A DNA stretch of 64,000 nucleotides from JABCYV01 sp963729325 (GTDB taxonomy: Bacteria; Acidobacteriota; Terriglobia; Terriglobales; Acidobacteriaceae). Of this stretch, positions 8,788-18,966 are shown piece by piece. Below the pieces are notes generated by a model. It ran no database searches. It saw only the letters and a list, made by a program, of their open reading frames with translations, and was not told the origin of the DNA. The stretch spans positions 1 to 64,000 of the forward strand of contig CAVSNS010000006.1 in NCBI GenBank assembly GCA_963729325.1, read 5' to 3'. How positions within the stretch are numbered: the first letter of the stretch is position 1; every line of letters begins with the position of its first letter. The position numbers and the translations under genes are program-made.

Positions 8788-9509
8788 TGGTGTCTCCTTT
8801 CAAGTCCAAAATGACGACATGGCGTAAGCTCGGCCACATTTACATTTGGGAGGGTAGAGCCAGAGGAAAAGACAGACTATCCGGTGCACGCTGTAACTGC
8901 TTCCCTATCTCTCTGTACGCACGGCAGAGGCGAAACAGCGCAAAACATTGCAGAGTGACGAAGTGCTCTCGCATGCTTTCGACACCAAACCTCCGAAATG
9001 TCTTGGTACGCTTGGACTAGTCATTCCTTGCTAAATGGTCAGAACAAGACCGGCTACAGAGAAGTCCCCGGAAGGAATACAGGGTCGACAGGATTGGCTG
9101 TGATAGCTACTTGTCCTATCCTGCCGCCAGATCAATTTCCTCAACGTGTCTACCTATCGAGCAGGAGCTAGGGAAGCAAAATCTGGCTCCTGCTTCTCGC
9201 CTTGCCATTGCTGCGGGACCTCGGGAGTCCATCGGTAGCAAATGTTTTCCTGATCGCATTTGGGCCCGTGAGCTTACCTGGCTGGACTGCCGCTTGAGAA
9301 TCCGTTGACTTGAAAATGCGTTTAGGGAACGTTGAGTAGAGGGACGTCCCGAAAAAAATACAGGACTAGCCGGATAGCTGCATCCAGCACAAGTGAAGTA
9401 TCTGTCAGTTAGACCCGACGCGAAAGAGGCGGAAGGCAGGCGCTGGCTGTACAATCCCATTCGTTAAGGGCGCCTGCCTCCGCCCCATATCCTCGTTCGA
9501 GGTTTCCGA
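8788..9509. other. Upstream region without a supported gene
   Basis: About 720 bp between the divergent sigma-factor and glgX genes. The short frames here (8790-9020, 9111-9308) have no family features. The region probably holds both promoters. A GGACGTCCC palindrome is visible near 9342-9350. I see nothing else definite. Confidence 0.4.
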
Positions 9510-11678
9510 TTGCTCAATCAGACTGCTCCAATCGTGTGGCCGGGAAAACCCTACCCGCTGGGAGCCACCTGGGACGGCGAAGGAGTTAACTTCGCCATCT
9601 TCTCGGAGCACGCAGAGAAGATCGATCTGTGTTTCTTTGACAAGAGTGGGCGCCGCGAAATTCACTGTGTTTCGTTGCGGGAACAGACTGACCAAGTCTG
9701 GCACTGCTATTTGCCGGAAGCTCGTCCTGGCCTGCTGTACGGCTACAGGGTTTACGGTCCTTACGAACCAGCTCACGGGTTGCGCTTCAATCATCACAAA
9801 CTCTTGCTTGATCCTTATGCCAAGCAGGTCCAGGGTGATTTGAAGTGGAGTGACTCGCATTTTGGCTATCGGATCGGTCACAAGCCGGAAGACTTGTCTT
9901 TCGACCGGCGAGACAACGCATCCGTCACCCTGAAGGGTGTTGTCGTCGACTCCTCCTTTACCTGGGGAAGCGATCAGCCGCCGCGAATTCCCTGGCACCA
10001 CAGCATAATTTATGAACTGCATGTAAAGGGCTTTACCATCCGCCATCCTGATGTCCCACCTGCGCTGCGCGGCACCTATGCCGCCTTGACGACTGCGCCA
10101 GTGATCGATTACCTCAAACGGCTCGGTATTACCGCGGTGGAGTTGATGCCGGTGCACTGTTTTGTGGATGACCGCCGACTGGTCGAAAGGGGTCTGCGCA
10201 ACTATTGGGGTTACAACACCATTGGTTTCTTTGCTCCAGAGCCGCGATATTCTGCGACCGGAACGGTTAACGAGTTTAAGACGATGGTGAAAGCGCTCCA
10301 CTCGGCTGGAATCGAAGTCATCCTGGATGTTGTCTACAACCACACTGCCGAAGGGAACCAACTGGGGCCGACGTTGTCATTCCGCGGAATCGACAACCCG
10401 GTGTACTACCGGCCTGCCCCGGACAATCCCCGCTTCTATATGGACTACACGGGAACCGGCAATACCTTGAATATGCGGCATCCCCGGGTTCTGCAACTCA
10501 TCATGGACAGCCTTCGTTATTGGGTCCTCGACATGCATGTGGACGGCTTCCGCTTCGACTTGGCCGCGACTCTGGCGCGTGAACTACATGAGGTAGATCG
10601 CCTCGGCGCATTCCTTGACATCATCCACCAGGATCCAGTGTTGTCTCAGGTCAAACTCATCGCCGAGCCTTGGGACTTGGGAGAGGGCGGCTATCAAGTA
10701 GGCAAATTCCCGGTAGGCTGGGCCGAATGGAATGATCGCTACCGCGATGCCGTGCGGTCCTATTGGAAAGGAGACGGTGGACAGATTGGAGAGTTGGCAT
10801 ACCGCATTACTGGCTCAAGTGACCTGTACGCGCGCAGCGGACGGCGGCCATATGCCAGCATCAATTTCGTCACCGCTCACGACGGTTTCACCCTGCAGGA
10901 CTTGGTCAGTTACAACCAGAAACACAACGAAGCCAACGGCGAGGAAAACCGCGACGGTACCGACAACAATCGGAGCTGGAATTGTGGAGTCGAAGGACCT
11001 ACAGACGACCCTAACGTGAAGGCCCTCCGGAATCAGCAAAAACGTAATTTTCTAGCCACACTGTTGCTGTCGCAGGGAGTGCCCATGCTGCTGGGCGGTG
11101 ATCCCATCGGCCATACCCAGCAGGGAAACAATAATGCTTATTGCCAGGACAACGAGATCAGCTGGATCAATTGGGATGAGGGGGCCGCTGACTTAGAGCT
11201 GTTGGCATTCGTCCGGCGTGTGATCGCTTTGCGCAAGGACCATCCTGTCTTCCGCCGCCGAAACTTCTTTCAAGGGCGAGCGATCAAAGGTTTCGGCGTC
11301 AAGGATATTCTTTGGTTGATGCCCAATGGCCGCGAAATGACAGATGAGGAGTGGGGACAAGAATCGGCCCGCAGCCTGGGAGTGTTTCTTTCGGGAGAAG
11401 GGCTTGCAGAGGTGGATGAACGAGGGCGCCCGGTCAGCGATGAGAACTTCCTTATTTTGATGAATGCCTACCATGAACAAGTCCCTTTCCAATTGCCCGC
11501 GTTTGCTTTTGGAAGAGGATGGGTGGCTATAATCGACACTTCATGTCAAACGGCGAATGGTGCTCCCACGTTCTACGATGCCGGGACAAGTTATCCGCTA
11601 CAAGCGCGGTCTTTGGTCTTGCTACAAGAGCGCCAGGGAAATCAGGTGCGTAGCCAGGACCGGCGGCATGAAGCGTAG
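9510..11678 (+). CDS. glgX: Glycogen debranching enzyme GlgX
   Basis: A 722-residue GH13 isoamylase-type enzyme that hydrolyses alpha-1,6 branches of (limit) glycogen. An N-terminal CBM48-like domain (about 10-100) is followed by the (beta/alpha)8 barrel with all four signature regions: DVVYNHTAEG, DGFRFDLA (nucleophile Asp), LIAEPWD (acid/base Glu) and FVTAHDG. The length is normal. Start TTG 9510 has GAGG about nine bases upstream. It is first in a glgX-treZ-treY operon: treZ starts inside its last codons (11668), pointing to translational coupling. In this pathway it supplies linear maltodextrin for TreY. Confidence 0.93.
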   Translation: MLNQTAPIVWPGKPYPLGATWDGEGVNFAIFSEHAEKIDLCFFDKSGRREIHCVSLREQTDQVWHCYLPEARPGLLYGYRVYGPYEPAHGLRFNHHKLLLDPYAKQVQGDLKWSDSHFGYRIGHKPEDLSFDRRDNASVTLKGVVVDSSFTWGSDQPPRIPWHHSIIYELHVKGFTIRHPDVPPALRGTYAALTTAPVIDYLKRLGITAVELMPVHCFVDDRRLVERGLRNYWGYNTIGFFAPEPRYSATGTVNEFKTMVKALHSAGIEVILDVVYNHTAEGNQLGPTLSFRGIDNPVYYRPAPDNPRFYMDYTGTGNTLNMRHPRVLQLIMDSLRYWVLDMHVDGFRFDLAATLARELHEVDRLGAFLDIIHQDPVLSQVKLIAEPWDLGEGGYQVGKFPVGWAEWNDRYRDAVRSYWKGDGGQIGELAYRITGSSDLYARSGRRPYASINFVTAHDGFTLQDLVSYNQKHNEANGEENRDGTDNNRSWNCGVEGPTDDPNVKALRNQQKRNFLATLLLSQGVPMLLGGDPIGHTQQGNNNAYCQDNEISWINWDEGAADLELLAFVRRVIALRKDHPVFRRRNFFQGRAIKGFGVKDILWLMPNGREMTDEEWGQESARSLGVFLSGEGLAEVDERGRPVSDENFLILMNAYHEQVPFQLPAFAFGRGWVAIIDTSCQTANGAPTFYDAGTSYPLQARSLVLLQERQGNQVRSQDRRHEA

Positions 11679-13511
11679 CCACGCCATGCCATTCGCGGCG
11701 GAGTGCTGCGACGATGGCAGCGTTCGGTTCCGGCTGTGGGCGCCAAAGGCACGAAGCGTCGAACTGCTACTCTGTGATGCAGAATCGCCTCACCTTTTCT
11801 TGTTAAGACAAAGTGAAGGCTGGTTTGAGCTGGTCACCAATCAGGCTAAGGCCGGTTCGCTTTACCACTACCAGATTAGCGGCCAGTTGAAAGTGCCGGA
11901 TCCGGCATCTCGTTTTCAGCCTTCAGACGTGCATGGACCAAGCGAGGTCGTCGACCCCGCGGCCTTTGAATGGGAAGATCAAGCCTGGCTTGGCAGGCCT
12001 TGGCAAGAAACAGTGATCTACGAGCTTCATGTAGGTACCTTCACGACAGACGGTACGTTTGCAGGAGTGCAAAGGCGACTCGATTACCTTGCTGACCTTG
12101 GAATTACCGCGCTCGAACTGATGCCAGTCTCGGATTTCCCGGGAACTCGAAATTGGGGCTACGATGGCGTGTTACCTTACGCCCCCGATAGTTCATACGG
12201 ACGGCCGGAAGACCTGAAACGGTTGGTGCAGGCAGCCCACGCAAAAGGGTTGATGATATTTCTTGATGTTGTCTACAACCACTTCGGCCCCGAGGGAAAC
12301 TATCTTCGCGCGTATTCTCCTGAGTTTTTCACCGATCGGCATAACACGCCGTGGGGCGACGCGATCAACTTTGATGGCGAAGGGTCGCGCGTAGTTCGAG
12401 ACTTCTTCATCCACAATGCTTTGTACTGGCTCGAGGAATACCACTTCGACGGTTTGCGCCTGGATGCGGTGCACGCGATTTTCGATGATTCCACGCCTGA
12501 CATTCTTACCGAATTAGCGGAAACAGTCAGAAACACTTTTGGACCCAAGCACTTCGTCCATCTGGTGCTCGAAAATGATGACAACGATACGCACTTCCTG
12601 GAGCGCGATGAAAAGCTCGCCCGCGATGGTATAACGCCCAGTGGAATGATGACATCCACCACGCGCTACATGTTGTGCTCACGGGAGAGACCGACGGATA
12701 TTACTCCGACTATGCGCAACAGCCGATTCGGCAACTGGGTCGTTGCCTCGCAGAAGGTTTCGCATATCAGGATGAGTTTTCCGCCTACCGCGGCGCGGTG
12801 CGTGGGCAGCTCAGTTACACTTTGCCGCCGACTGCTTTCGTCTCATTTCTGCAAAATCACGATCAGATAGGAAACCGCGCCTTCGGCGAGCGAATCCTAG
12901 AACTTACAGATGAAGAAGCTGTGAAGGCAGCGATGACCATTTTGCTGCTCGCGCCCTCTCCGCCTCTGCTTTTTATGGGAGAAGAGTTTGGCGCAAGAAC
13001 GCCGTTCTTGTTCTTCTGTGACTTTGGCGGCGAATTACGATCTGCAGTAACTGAGGGTAGGCGGGCTGAGTTCGCTCGGTTTGCCCGATTCAGCTCATTT
13101 GAGGCGCAGGAGCATATTCCCGACCCCAACTCGGTAAACAGCTTTGCCCGTTCCAAGCTGGATTGGAGTAGCTTGCCAGGGTCACTGTCCCAGACTTGGT
13201 TGCAGTTCTATCGTGATCTGCTTGCGATCAGGCAGAGCGCGATCGTTCCGCATCTGAGCGGGACGAAATCCAGCGCCAGCTATACAGTTCAAGAAGATGG
13301 AGGCCTCAGGTTTGAGTGGCGATTCGGACACGCGATAACTCTGACCCTGGTAGCGAATCTGAGTGCAACCCAGACGACTCTGACCAGCCGTCCGATTGGC
13401 CGGGTCATTTACGCCAATCGCGCAGGCCTGGCGGAGGATTTGGAGCGGCGTCAAGCGCAAACAGAAGTGCAAGTGCTACCATGGTCGGCCGCGTGGTTTC
13501 TCCATCCATGA
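11668..13511 (+). pseudogene. treZ: treZ, malto-oligosyltrehalose trehalohydrolase, with a frameshift
   Basis: TreZ releases trehalose from maltooligosyl-trehalose. The first part (11668 to about 12630) has the CBM48-like start (VRFRLWAPKARSVELLL) and barrel motifs DVVYNHFGPEGNY, GLRLDAVHAI and LVLENDDND. The rest (about 12630-13511) continues in another frame through VVLTGETDGYYSDYAQQP, FLQNHDQIGN and LLFMGEEFG. One base is missing in the ACGCCCAGTGG stretch near 12628; adding it restores the usual QWNDDIHHALH motif. Either the gene is freshly inactivated or the assembly has an indel error; the otherwise clean sequence favours error. It overlaps glgX by 11 bp and treY by 4 bp (ATGA). Confidence 0.88.
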
Positions 13512-16435
13512 GATCACCTCGCATTCCGCTCGCCACCTATCGGTTGCAGTTCAATCGTGATTTTACTTTTGCGCAGGCGACGGAATTAGTGCCTTATCTC
13601 ACTGCGCTAGGTATTTCCCATTGCTACGCTTCCCCATTTCTGAGAGCGCGGCCCAACAGCACACACGGTTACGACATCATCGATCACAACGCGCTCAATC
13701 CTGAGATTGGGACCGAGGAAGACTTCGATCGCTTTGTTGAAGTGTTACGCGAACATGGCATGGGCCAAATCCTGGATATTGTGCCCAACCATATGGGCGT
13801 CATGGGTAGCGACAACGTGTGGTGGATGGACGTCCTGGAAAACGGCGAAGCCTCAAACTACGCGGAATTTTTCGATATCGACTGGCAGCCGCTCAAAGAG
13901 GAATTGCAGGGCAAGATTCTAATTCCGGTGCTGGGAGACCAATACGGAATCGTGCTCGATCAGGGTGAATTGAAACTTGACTTCAGCAAGGAGAAAGGCG
14001 AATTCAGCATCCTTTATCATCAGCACCGCTTTCCGGTGGATCCGCGAGAGTACTCCCGTATTCTCGGATACGGTCTGCCGCGGATGGAACAAAGCCTGGG
14101 CGCGCAGCATGAGCAACTGCTCGAGCTTCAGAGCCTGATTGCAGCTTTCAGTCACCTGCCAGTGCGGAGCGAGACGACTCCAGAAAAACGGGATGAACGG
14201 ATACGAGACAAAGAAATTCACAAACGGCGCTTGGCGACGCTGTACAACAAATCCAAAGAAATAGCCGACTTCATCGACGAGAACGTTCGGCAAATCAACG
14301 GGACACCTGGCGATACGAAGAGCTTCAATGACCTTCACGAACTCATTAAGGCACAAGCTTACCGACTGGCTTATTGGCGAGTGGCTGCAGACGAAGTCAA
14401 CTACCGCCGGTTCTTCGACATCAACGATCTTGCCGGCCTGCGCATGGAAAATGAGGCGGTCTTCGAGGCTACGCATCGCTTTGTGCTTAACCTCGTCCGG
14501 CAAGGAAAAGCAGATGGTCTCCGCATCGATCATCCCGACGGGCTTTACGACCCAGCGCAGTATTTCCGTCGACTGCAGTCCGGCCTGGATCCGGAGAGGC
14601 CGGTCCGACACGGCGAGTCAGGATCATCCGTCTACGTTGTAATCGAGAAAATTCTTACTGGGGATGAGCAGTTGCCGCAGGATTGGCTTGTGCAGGGGAC
14701 TACCGGTTACGACTTCACGAACTTGGTGAACGGTTTGTTTGTCGATCCGGCCGCACTCAGCAAGATGAATCGTATCTATCGGACGTTCGTGGAGCATCCG
14801 GTAAGCTTTGAGAACCAGGTCTACCGCAGCAAGAAGATCGTGATCCACACGTCGCTTGCGAGCGAACTGAACGGACTCGCGAATGCGCTGAGCCGCATTG
14901 CGCTTTCCAATCGTCACACTTGTGACTTTACTTTGAACAGCTTGCGGGATGCCATTAGCAGAATCGTTGCTTGTTTCCCGGTATATCGCACGTACATTTC
15001 AGAAAATCAGGTTTCCCAGGCTGACCAGGCATACATCGAAGAGGCCGTTGACTGCACCAAGCGGATGAGCGCAGGTTCTGACACCAGCGTGTTTGACTTT
15101 ACTCGCAGCGTGTTGCTCGCGCGGGCCGTGAACGGACAAGGAACGACTTTCAAAAAAGCGGCAATCCGGTTTGCTATGAAATTCCAGCAGTTTACCAGTG
15201 CGGTAATGGCAAAAGGACTTGAGGACACCTGCTTTTACCGCTACCACCGGCTGGTCTCACTCAACGAAGTCGGGGGAGACCCGCAGAAGTTCGGGGTGGC
15301 TCCGGAGGTTTTCCACGGCAAGATTCAAGAGCGGGCAAAGGCTTGGCCTCACAGCATGCTGGCTACGTCGACTCACGATACTAAGCGTTCCGAGGATGTT
15401 CGCGCACGCATCAATGTGCTCTCGGAGATTCCGGCCTTGTGGCGCAAGAAAGTACGTCATTGGCGGGAGTTAAACCAGGACAAGAAGAGCATGGTCGCTG
15501 GCGCCGAGGCACCGTCGCGAAACGACGAATATCTGCTCTACCAGACTCTCATCGGGTCCTGGCCGCTTGAGGAAGCCTCTGCAACGGCGCCGTCCTTTTG
15601 CGAGCGAATCAAGCAGTACATGCTGAAGGCAGTGAGGGAAGCGAAGGAGAAAACCAGTTGGGCAAATCCCAATACCGCTTACGAAGAGGCAGTCAGCGCG
15701 TTCGTTGAGGCCATCCTTGCGCCCGGCATTTCCAATCAATTTCTCGAGGATTTCCTGCCACTTCAGCAGTATGTCGCAAAAATGGGGATGTTCAATAGCC
15801 TGGCGCAAACCCTCATCAAGCTTACTGTGCCAGGGGTACCCGACATCTATCAGGGAAACGAGCTCTGGGACCTCAGCCTCGTAGATCCTGATAATCGGCG
15901 GCCGGTAGACTATGCGCTCCGCCAGCATGTTCTTGAGGAGATGCAGCTGTTTGGCCTTCAGACCTGCGGCTGTCTGAAGTCCCGCGTTCGACAACTGACC
16001 GAAAATTGGAACGACGGGCGAGTGAAGGCGTATTTGACTTGGAAGATCCTGACCCTACGAAAACGCCACCCATCCTTGTTCCAGGAAGGGGAGTACCTGC
16101 CTTTGGCCGTCCATGGCGCGAACGCCCGGCACCTCGTCGCCTTTGCTCGGCGCCATGGAGAAACTTCGGCCATCGTGGCAGTGCCACGGCTGTGTGCTCA
16201 ATTACTCAAGGACACCACAGCATCTCCACTTGATCCGGCGGTTTGGAAAGATACTCAGGTGGAACTACGTTTTGGCAGCGACATACGAACCTACCGCAAC
16301 GCGTTCAGTCTGGAAACCATTGTGCCTGACAGATCCGAGGGAAGCACATTTGTCCCGGCCTCCACATTGTTTGAGGACTTTCCCGTAGCTCTCCTAATCG
16401 AGGAAAACAGTCGCGCCCGCAATCAAATAGCCTGA
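13508..16435 (+). CDS. treY: Malto-oligosyltrehalose synthase TreY
   Basis: A 975-residue GH13 enzyme that converts the reducing-end alpha-1,4 bond of maltodextrins into the alpha,alpha-1,1 bond. ATG 13508 is chosen because the family N-terminus (IPLATYRLQFNRDFTFAQA) starts there and ATGA overlaps the treZ stop. Visible motifs are SHCYASPFLRARPNSTHGYD, DIVPNHMGV, GLRIDHPDGLYDP (nucleophile region), STHDTKRSEDVRAR and PGVPDIYQGNEL. The length is usual for the family. The frame upstream to 13316 is an antecedent extension only. With GlgX and TreZ it forms the TreYZ route from glycogen to trehalose, a common osmotic and desiccation protectant. Confidence 0.95.
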   Translation: MRSPRIPLATYRLQFNRDFTFAQATELVPYLTALGISHCYASPFLRARPNSTHGYDIIDHNALNPEIGTEEDFDRFVEVLREHGMGQILDIVPNHMGVMGSDNVWWMDVLENGEASNYAEFFDIDWQPLKEELQGKILIPVLGDQYGIVLDQGELKLDFSKEKGEFSILYHQHRFPVDPREYSRILGYGLPRMEQSLGAQHEQLLELQSLIAAFSHLPVRSETTPEKRDERIRDKEIHKRRLATLYNKSKEIADFIDENVRQINGTPGDTKSFNDLHELIKAQAYRLAYWRVAADEVNYRRFFDINDLAGLRMENEAVFEATHRFVLNLVRQGKADGLRIDHPDGLYDPAQYFRRLQSGLDPERPVRHGESGSSVYVVIEKILTGDEQLPQDWLVQGTTGYDFTNLVNGLFVDPAALSKMNRIYRTFVEHPVSFENQVYRSKKIVIHTSLASELNGLANALSRIALSNRHTCDFTLNSLRDAISRIVACFPVYRTYISENQVSQADQAYIEEAVDCTKRMSAGSDTSVFDFTRSVLLARAVNGQGTTFKKAAIRFAMKFQQFTSAVMAKGLEDTCFYRYHRLVSLNEVGGDPQKFGVAPEVFHGKIQERAKAWPHSMLATSTHDTKRSEDVRARINVLSEIPALWRKKVRHWRELNQDKKSMVAGAEAPSRNDEYLLYQTLIGSWPLEEASATAPSFCERIKQYMLKAVREAKEKTSWANPNTAYEEAVSAFVEAILAPGISNQFLEDFLPLQQYVAKMGMFNSLAQTLIKLTVPGVPDIYQGNELWDLSLVDPDNRRPVDYALRQHVLEEMQLFGLQTCGCLKSRVRQLTENWNDGRVKAYLTWKILTLRKRHPSLFQEGEYLPLAVHGANARHLVAFARRHGETSAIVAVPRLCAQLLKDTTASPLDPAVWKDTQVELRFGSDIRTYRNAFSLETIVPDRSEGSTFVPASTLFEDFPVALLIEENSRARNQIA

Positions 16436-16587
16436 AATCGCTGCGCGATCTGATTCCGCTGGGGGCTTACCGTTTACTCCAAAGTAAATCCAGCATTTAC
16501 CTGATTGTGCCGTTTGTATTGCTGATCTCGAATGACAATGACCCTGATAAGGGTCTGATTCGACTGCTAAGTGCGGACGATGGAACT

Positions 16588-16845
16588 ATGCGCCATAGTT
16601 CTCTATCCGAATCCGAACGAACGCGGAACTGGAAAGAACTGTATATAGCTGCCTTGTTTGAGAGCGACAAGACGATCATTCCAGAGAAAATTTCCGAGGC
16701 TCAGCGTGCGATTAGACTGCGTAGACGCCAACTGCTCGAAAAACCTGGGTGCGACGCTCAAGAACGGCAAGCGCTGGACAATGCTCTTTTCTCGCTCCAG
16801 GCCTTGAGGGCTTGCCTCGCGATACCTACGAATGCCGCCGCGTAA
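16588..16845 (+). CDS. Small helical orphan protein (W-x-ELY family, copy 1)
   Basis: About 85 residues; the frame is open from 16507, but similarity to the copy at 25131 begins after MRHSSLSESER. The pattern is NWKELYIAALFESD, then KISEAQRAIRLRRRQLL, then ERQALDNALFSLQALR: three amphipathic helices. The protein at 25131 and the start-less frame at 25403 share this spacing, so the window holds three members of a small family. Function is unknown. It follows treY by about 150 bp and may be expressed separately. No strong ribosome-binding site is visible. Confidence 0.55.
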   Translation: MRHSSLSESERTRNWKELYIAALFESDKTIIPEKISEAQRAIRLRRRQLLEKPGCDAQERQALDNALFSLQALRACLAIPTNAAA

Positions 16846-16911
16846 TTGTCCGGTGTAGCTGAAGCCAGCGGTCTCCGTTGCACAACCATCTTTAACTTGT
16901 GGCGTGCGGCC

Positions 16912-17388
16912 CTAGGCTGCCTTCCGCGTGGTATGGCTGCCTGCGGCTTTCTTGGTGCGGACTGCCTTCATCGCGGCAAGGTGGCGTGCGGCAGAGCCTC
17001 GTTTACGGGCGGCGCTTCGCGCCTGCCTGGACAGAGATTGGCTTGAGGCGGCACCGTGCCCTTTTTTCTTGAGCGCGGTGCGGGTCGCGCGAGAACGCGT
17101 GCTGGAGGTCTTGCGAGCGGATTTACTCTGTCCTTTGCGATAGTCACGGCTGGCCTGTTTCCTGGTCTTCGCTGAAGCCTTGCCTCTGCCAGGCGCAGCC
17201 AGTTGGACGCCCGCGCGTCGCGCTTTTGAAAGTCCAATCGCGATCGCTTGCTTGGTTGAGGCGGCGCCGTGCTTACCCTTTCGCACGTGATGCATCTCTT
17301 CTCGCACGAACTCTCCCGCCTGCGTGCTGGGTGACTTACCTTCCCGGGCATCTTCCTGAGCGCGCTCGATAGTTTCCTTTTCCGGCAT
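16912..17388 (-). CDS. DUF6496 protein with histone-H1-like basic tail
   Basis: A 158-residue protein preceded by a perfect AAGGAGG, five bases from the ATG. Residues 25-60 carry the DUF6496 core (GEFVREEMHHVRKGKHG, then STKQAIAIGLSKARRAG). The remaining 100 residues are Lys/Arg/Ala/Ser-rich, as in histone-like proteins, and would bind nucleic acid electrostatically. It probably acts as a nucleoid or stress-related DNA-binding protein, but that is inference from composition. A UdgX repair gene lies just upstream on the same strand and a DUF3175 gene lies beyond it. Confidence 0.75.
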   Translation of the reverse strand: MPEKETIERAQEDAREGKSPSTQAGEFVREEMHHVRKGKHGAASTKQAIAIGLSKARRAGVQLAAPGRGKASAKTRKQASRDYRKGQSKSARKTSSTRSRATRTALKKKGHGAASSQSLSRQARSAARKRGSAARHLAAMKAVRTKKAAGSHTTRKAA

Positions 17389-17520
17389 ACAAACCTCCTT
17401 CGACTAACGTAGGTCGGCGAGTGATCGGGTTGGAATCGAATGGGTTCTGTAGTCTCTGCGACTGTTTACTGTAGTTTGGCACATGGGGCTTGAGGTCCGC
17501 ACGGCAATCCCAGTTTCAAT

Positions 17521-18210
17521 CTATGCAGCCTGTTTCTTTTTTACCAACACGGCTACTTGCTTGAGGTCGTTTATGAAAGCACGCATCTGCTGCCGACGAG
17601 ACTCAGAGTCGGGTGCACGCAGAATCGAGGAAGGATGGACAGTTGCCATCGCATATGGAGCAAGCGAAGACCCGACCAGTTGTCCGCGTCGACGGCTGAC
17701 GCTGAAGTCTCTTCCGAACAGGGATTGAGCTGCAGTTGCGCCCAGGCAGACCAGCACCTGCGGTTTCACGACACGAAGTTCGGCATCCAGCCAGGGTCGA
17801 CAGGCATGAATTTCAGAGTAGCGGGGCTTCTTGTGAATGCGGCGTTTCCCACGTTCGGCAGGCGACCACTTGAAATGCTTCACCACATTCGTGACGTAGA
17901 CTTGCGTGCGCTCAATGCCAACCTCGGCCAAGGCTTCGTCGAGAATCTTTCCCGCGGGTCCGACAAAAGGATGCCCGGCCCGGTCCTCTTGATCTCCGGG
18001 TTGTTCCCCCACGAACATGATTTTGGACTTCGACCTTCCTTTGCCAAAGACAGTCTGCGTGGCGGTTTTCCAAAGGTCACAAGCCTTGCAGATGCTTGCA
18101 GCCTGGCGCAAGCCTGCGACTGTTCCCGCAAATGCTACAAGGTCAGCGGCCGTAGTTTTCGGCCCCGTCTTTGGCTCCGACGTTTCAGACTTTCTGGACA
18201 AGTGTTTCAT
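17521..18210 (-). CDS. UdgX-type uracil-DNA glycosylase
   Basis: A 229-residue UDG-superfamily enzyme. The [4Fe-4S] cysteines are at about 41, 44, 137 and 155. The active-site loop reads GEQPGDQEDRAGHPFVGPAG. Residues 122-126 are KRRIH, the insert that defines UdgX, in which the His forms a covalent bond to the uracil-derived abasic site. The C-terminal motif is TVHPSSILR. UdgX proteins bind uracil-DNA tightly and covalently instead of turning over freely. The family was described in mycobacteria and is scattered elsewhere. It sits on the minus strand upstream of the histone-like DUF6496 gene. Confidence 0.92.
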   Translation of the reverse strand: MKHLSRKSETSEPKTGPKTTAADLVAFAGTVAGLRQAASICKACDLWKTATQTVFGKGRSKSKIMFVGEQPGDQEDRAGHPFVGPAGKILDEALAEVGIERTQVYVTNVVKHFKWSPAERGKRRIHKKPRYSEIHACRPWLDAELRVVKPQVLVCLGATAAQSLFGRDFSVSRRRGQLVGSSLAPYAMATVHPSSILRAPDSESRRQQMRAFINDLKQVAVLVKKKQAA

Positions 18211-18440
18211 GAATCCAACTCAAGCGACGACTCCGTCAAAATGAAAAGATCCTTAGCCATTACCCTAGGCTCCAACGACGAAGAATCTCTCTCCGATCAA
18301 TAGACCGCGAGTGCCAGTGAGGACATCGGGGGCCGACCGTACGGCGCCCGAAGAAATCCCGCACATTTTTTCGGCTGACTGTGAGGAAGGCATGCATCGC
18401 GGTTGGCGAGAATGCATCTCAAGCCGAAAAAAGGAGGACC

Positions 18441-18755
18441 ATGGCAGGTAAACGCGTAGCAGACAAAAAAAAGAAGAGGCGATGGGTAGCGAGTGTGAAG
18501 ACGGACTCTACTCACCCTCCTGCGGGATTATTTACCAAGAGTGCCAGCACCATCGCCAGGGTTTTGGCTTCGAAGAAAGTCTCGCCAAAAGGCCCGGGAT
18601 CTGGCATGCGAATGCTCACTTACTTCATCAACCGGGCGGCGGGTCGAGGGCTGACGGCCGAGCGGCGGGCAGAGCTGAAAAGAGCCAAGGTCCTACTTTC
18701 AAAACGAATCAAGCGCCAAGGGAAAGTGCACAAGCGAACAAGTACAGCTTGCTGA
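18441..18755 (+). CDS. DUF3175 protein
   Basis: A 104-residue basic protein. ATG 18441 is taken as the start because of the preceding AAGGAGG; the upstream in-frame ATG at 18381 has no such site. The DUF3175 core is easily seen: RRWVASVKTDSTHPPAGLFT, then IARVLASKKVSPKGPGSGMR and MLTYFINRAAGRGL. The family is usually about 100 residues and of unknown function; members commonly lie among stress or DNA-protection genes. It diverges from the UdgX gene, which starts 230 bp away. Confidence 0.85.
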   Translation: MAGKRVADKKKKRRWVASVKTDSTHPPAGLFTKSASTIARVLASKKVSPKGPGSGMRMLTYFINRAAGRGLTAERRAELKRAKVLLSKRIKRQGKVHKRTSTAC

Positions 18756-18966
18756 AGCTCCCTGGAGTTGTCCCCCGGGTTCCGCTCAGCCGACAGAGAC
18801 ATCACTACTCTGATAAGCGTTCTTGCGTACAACATTGTGGGGCAGAGAGAGACGGGCCGAGCAGGAGACAGGGCTCGAAGGTAGAGAGTAACTCAAGCCA
18901 CGCAGCCGAAAGCCCGGGAACGCTTCCCATTAGGCTCGACTGGCTCTCGCACAATTCGCTTGGTGA

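Noticed and set aside
8790..9308. Short plus-strand frames between the sigma factor and glgX genes
   Set aside because: No ribosome-binding sites, no conserved motif, codon pattern unlike the neighbours.
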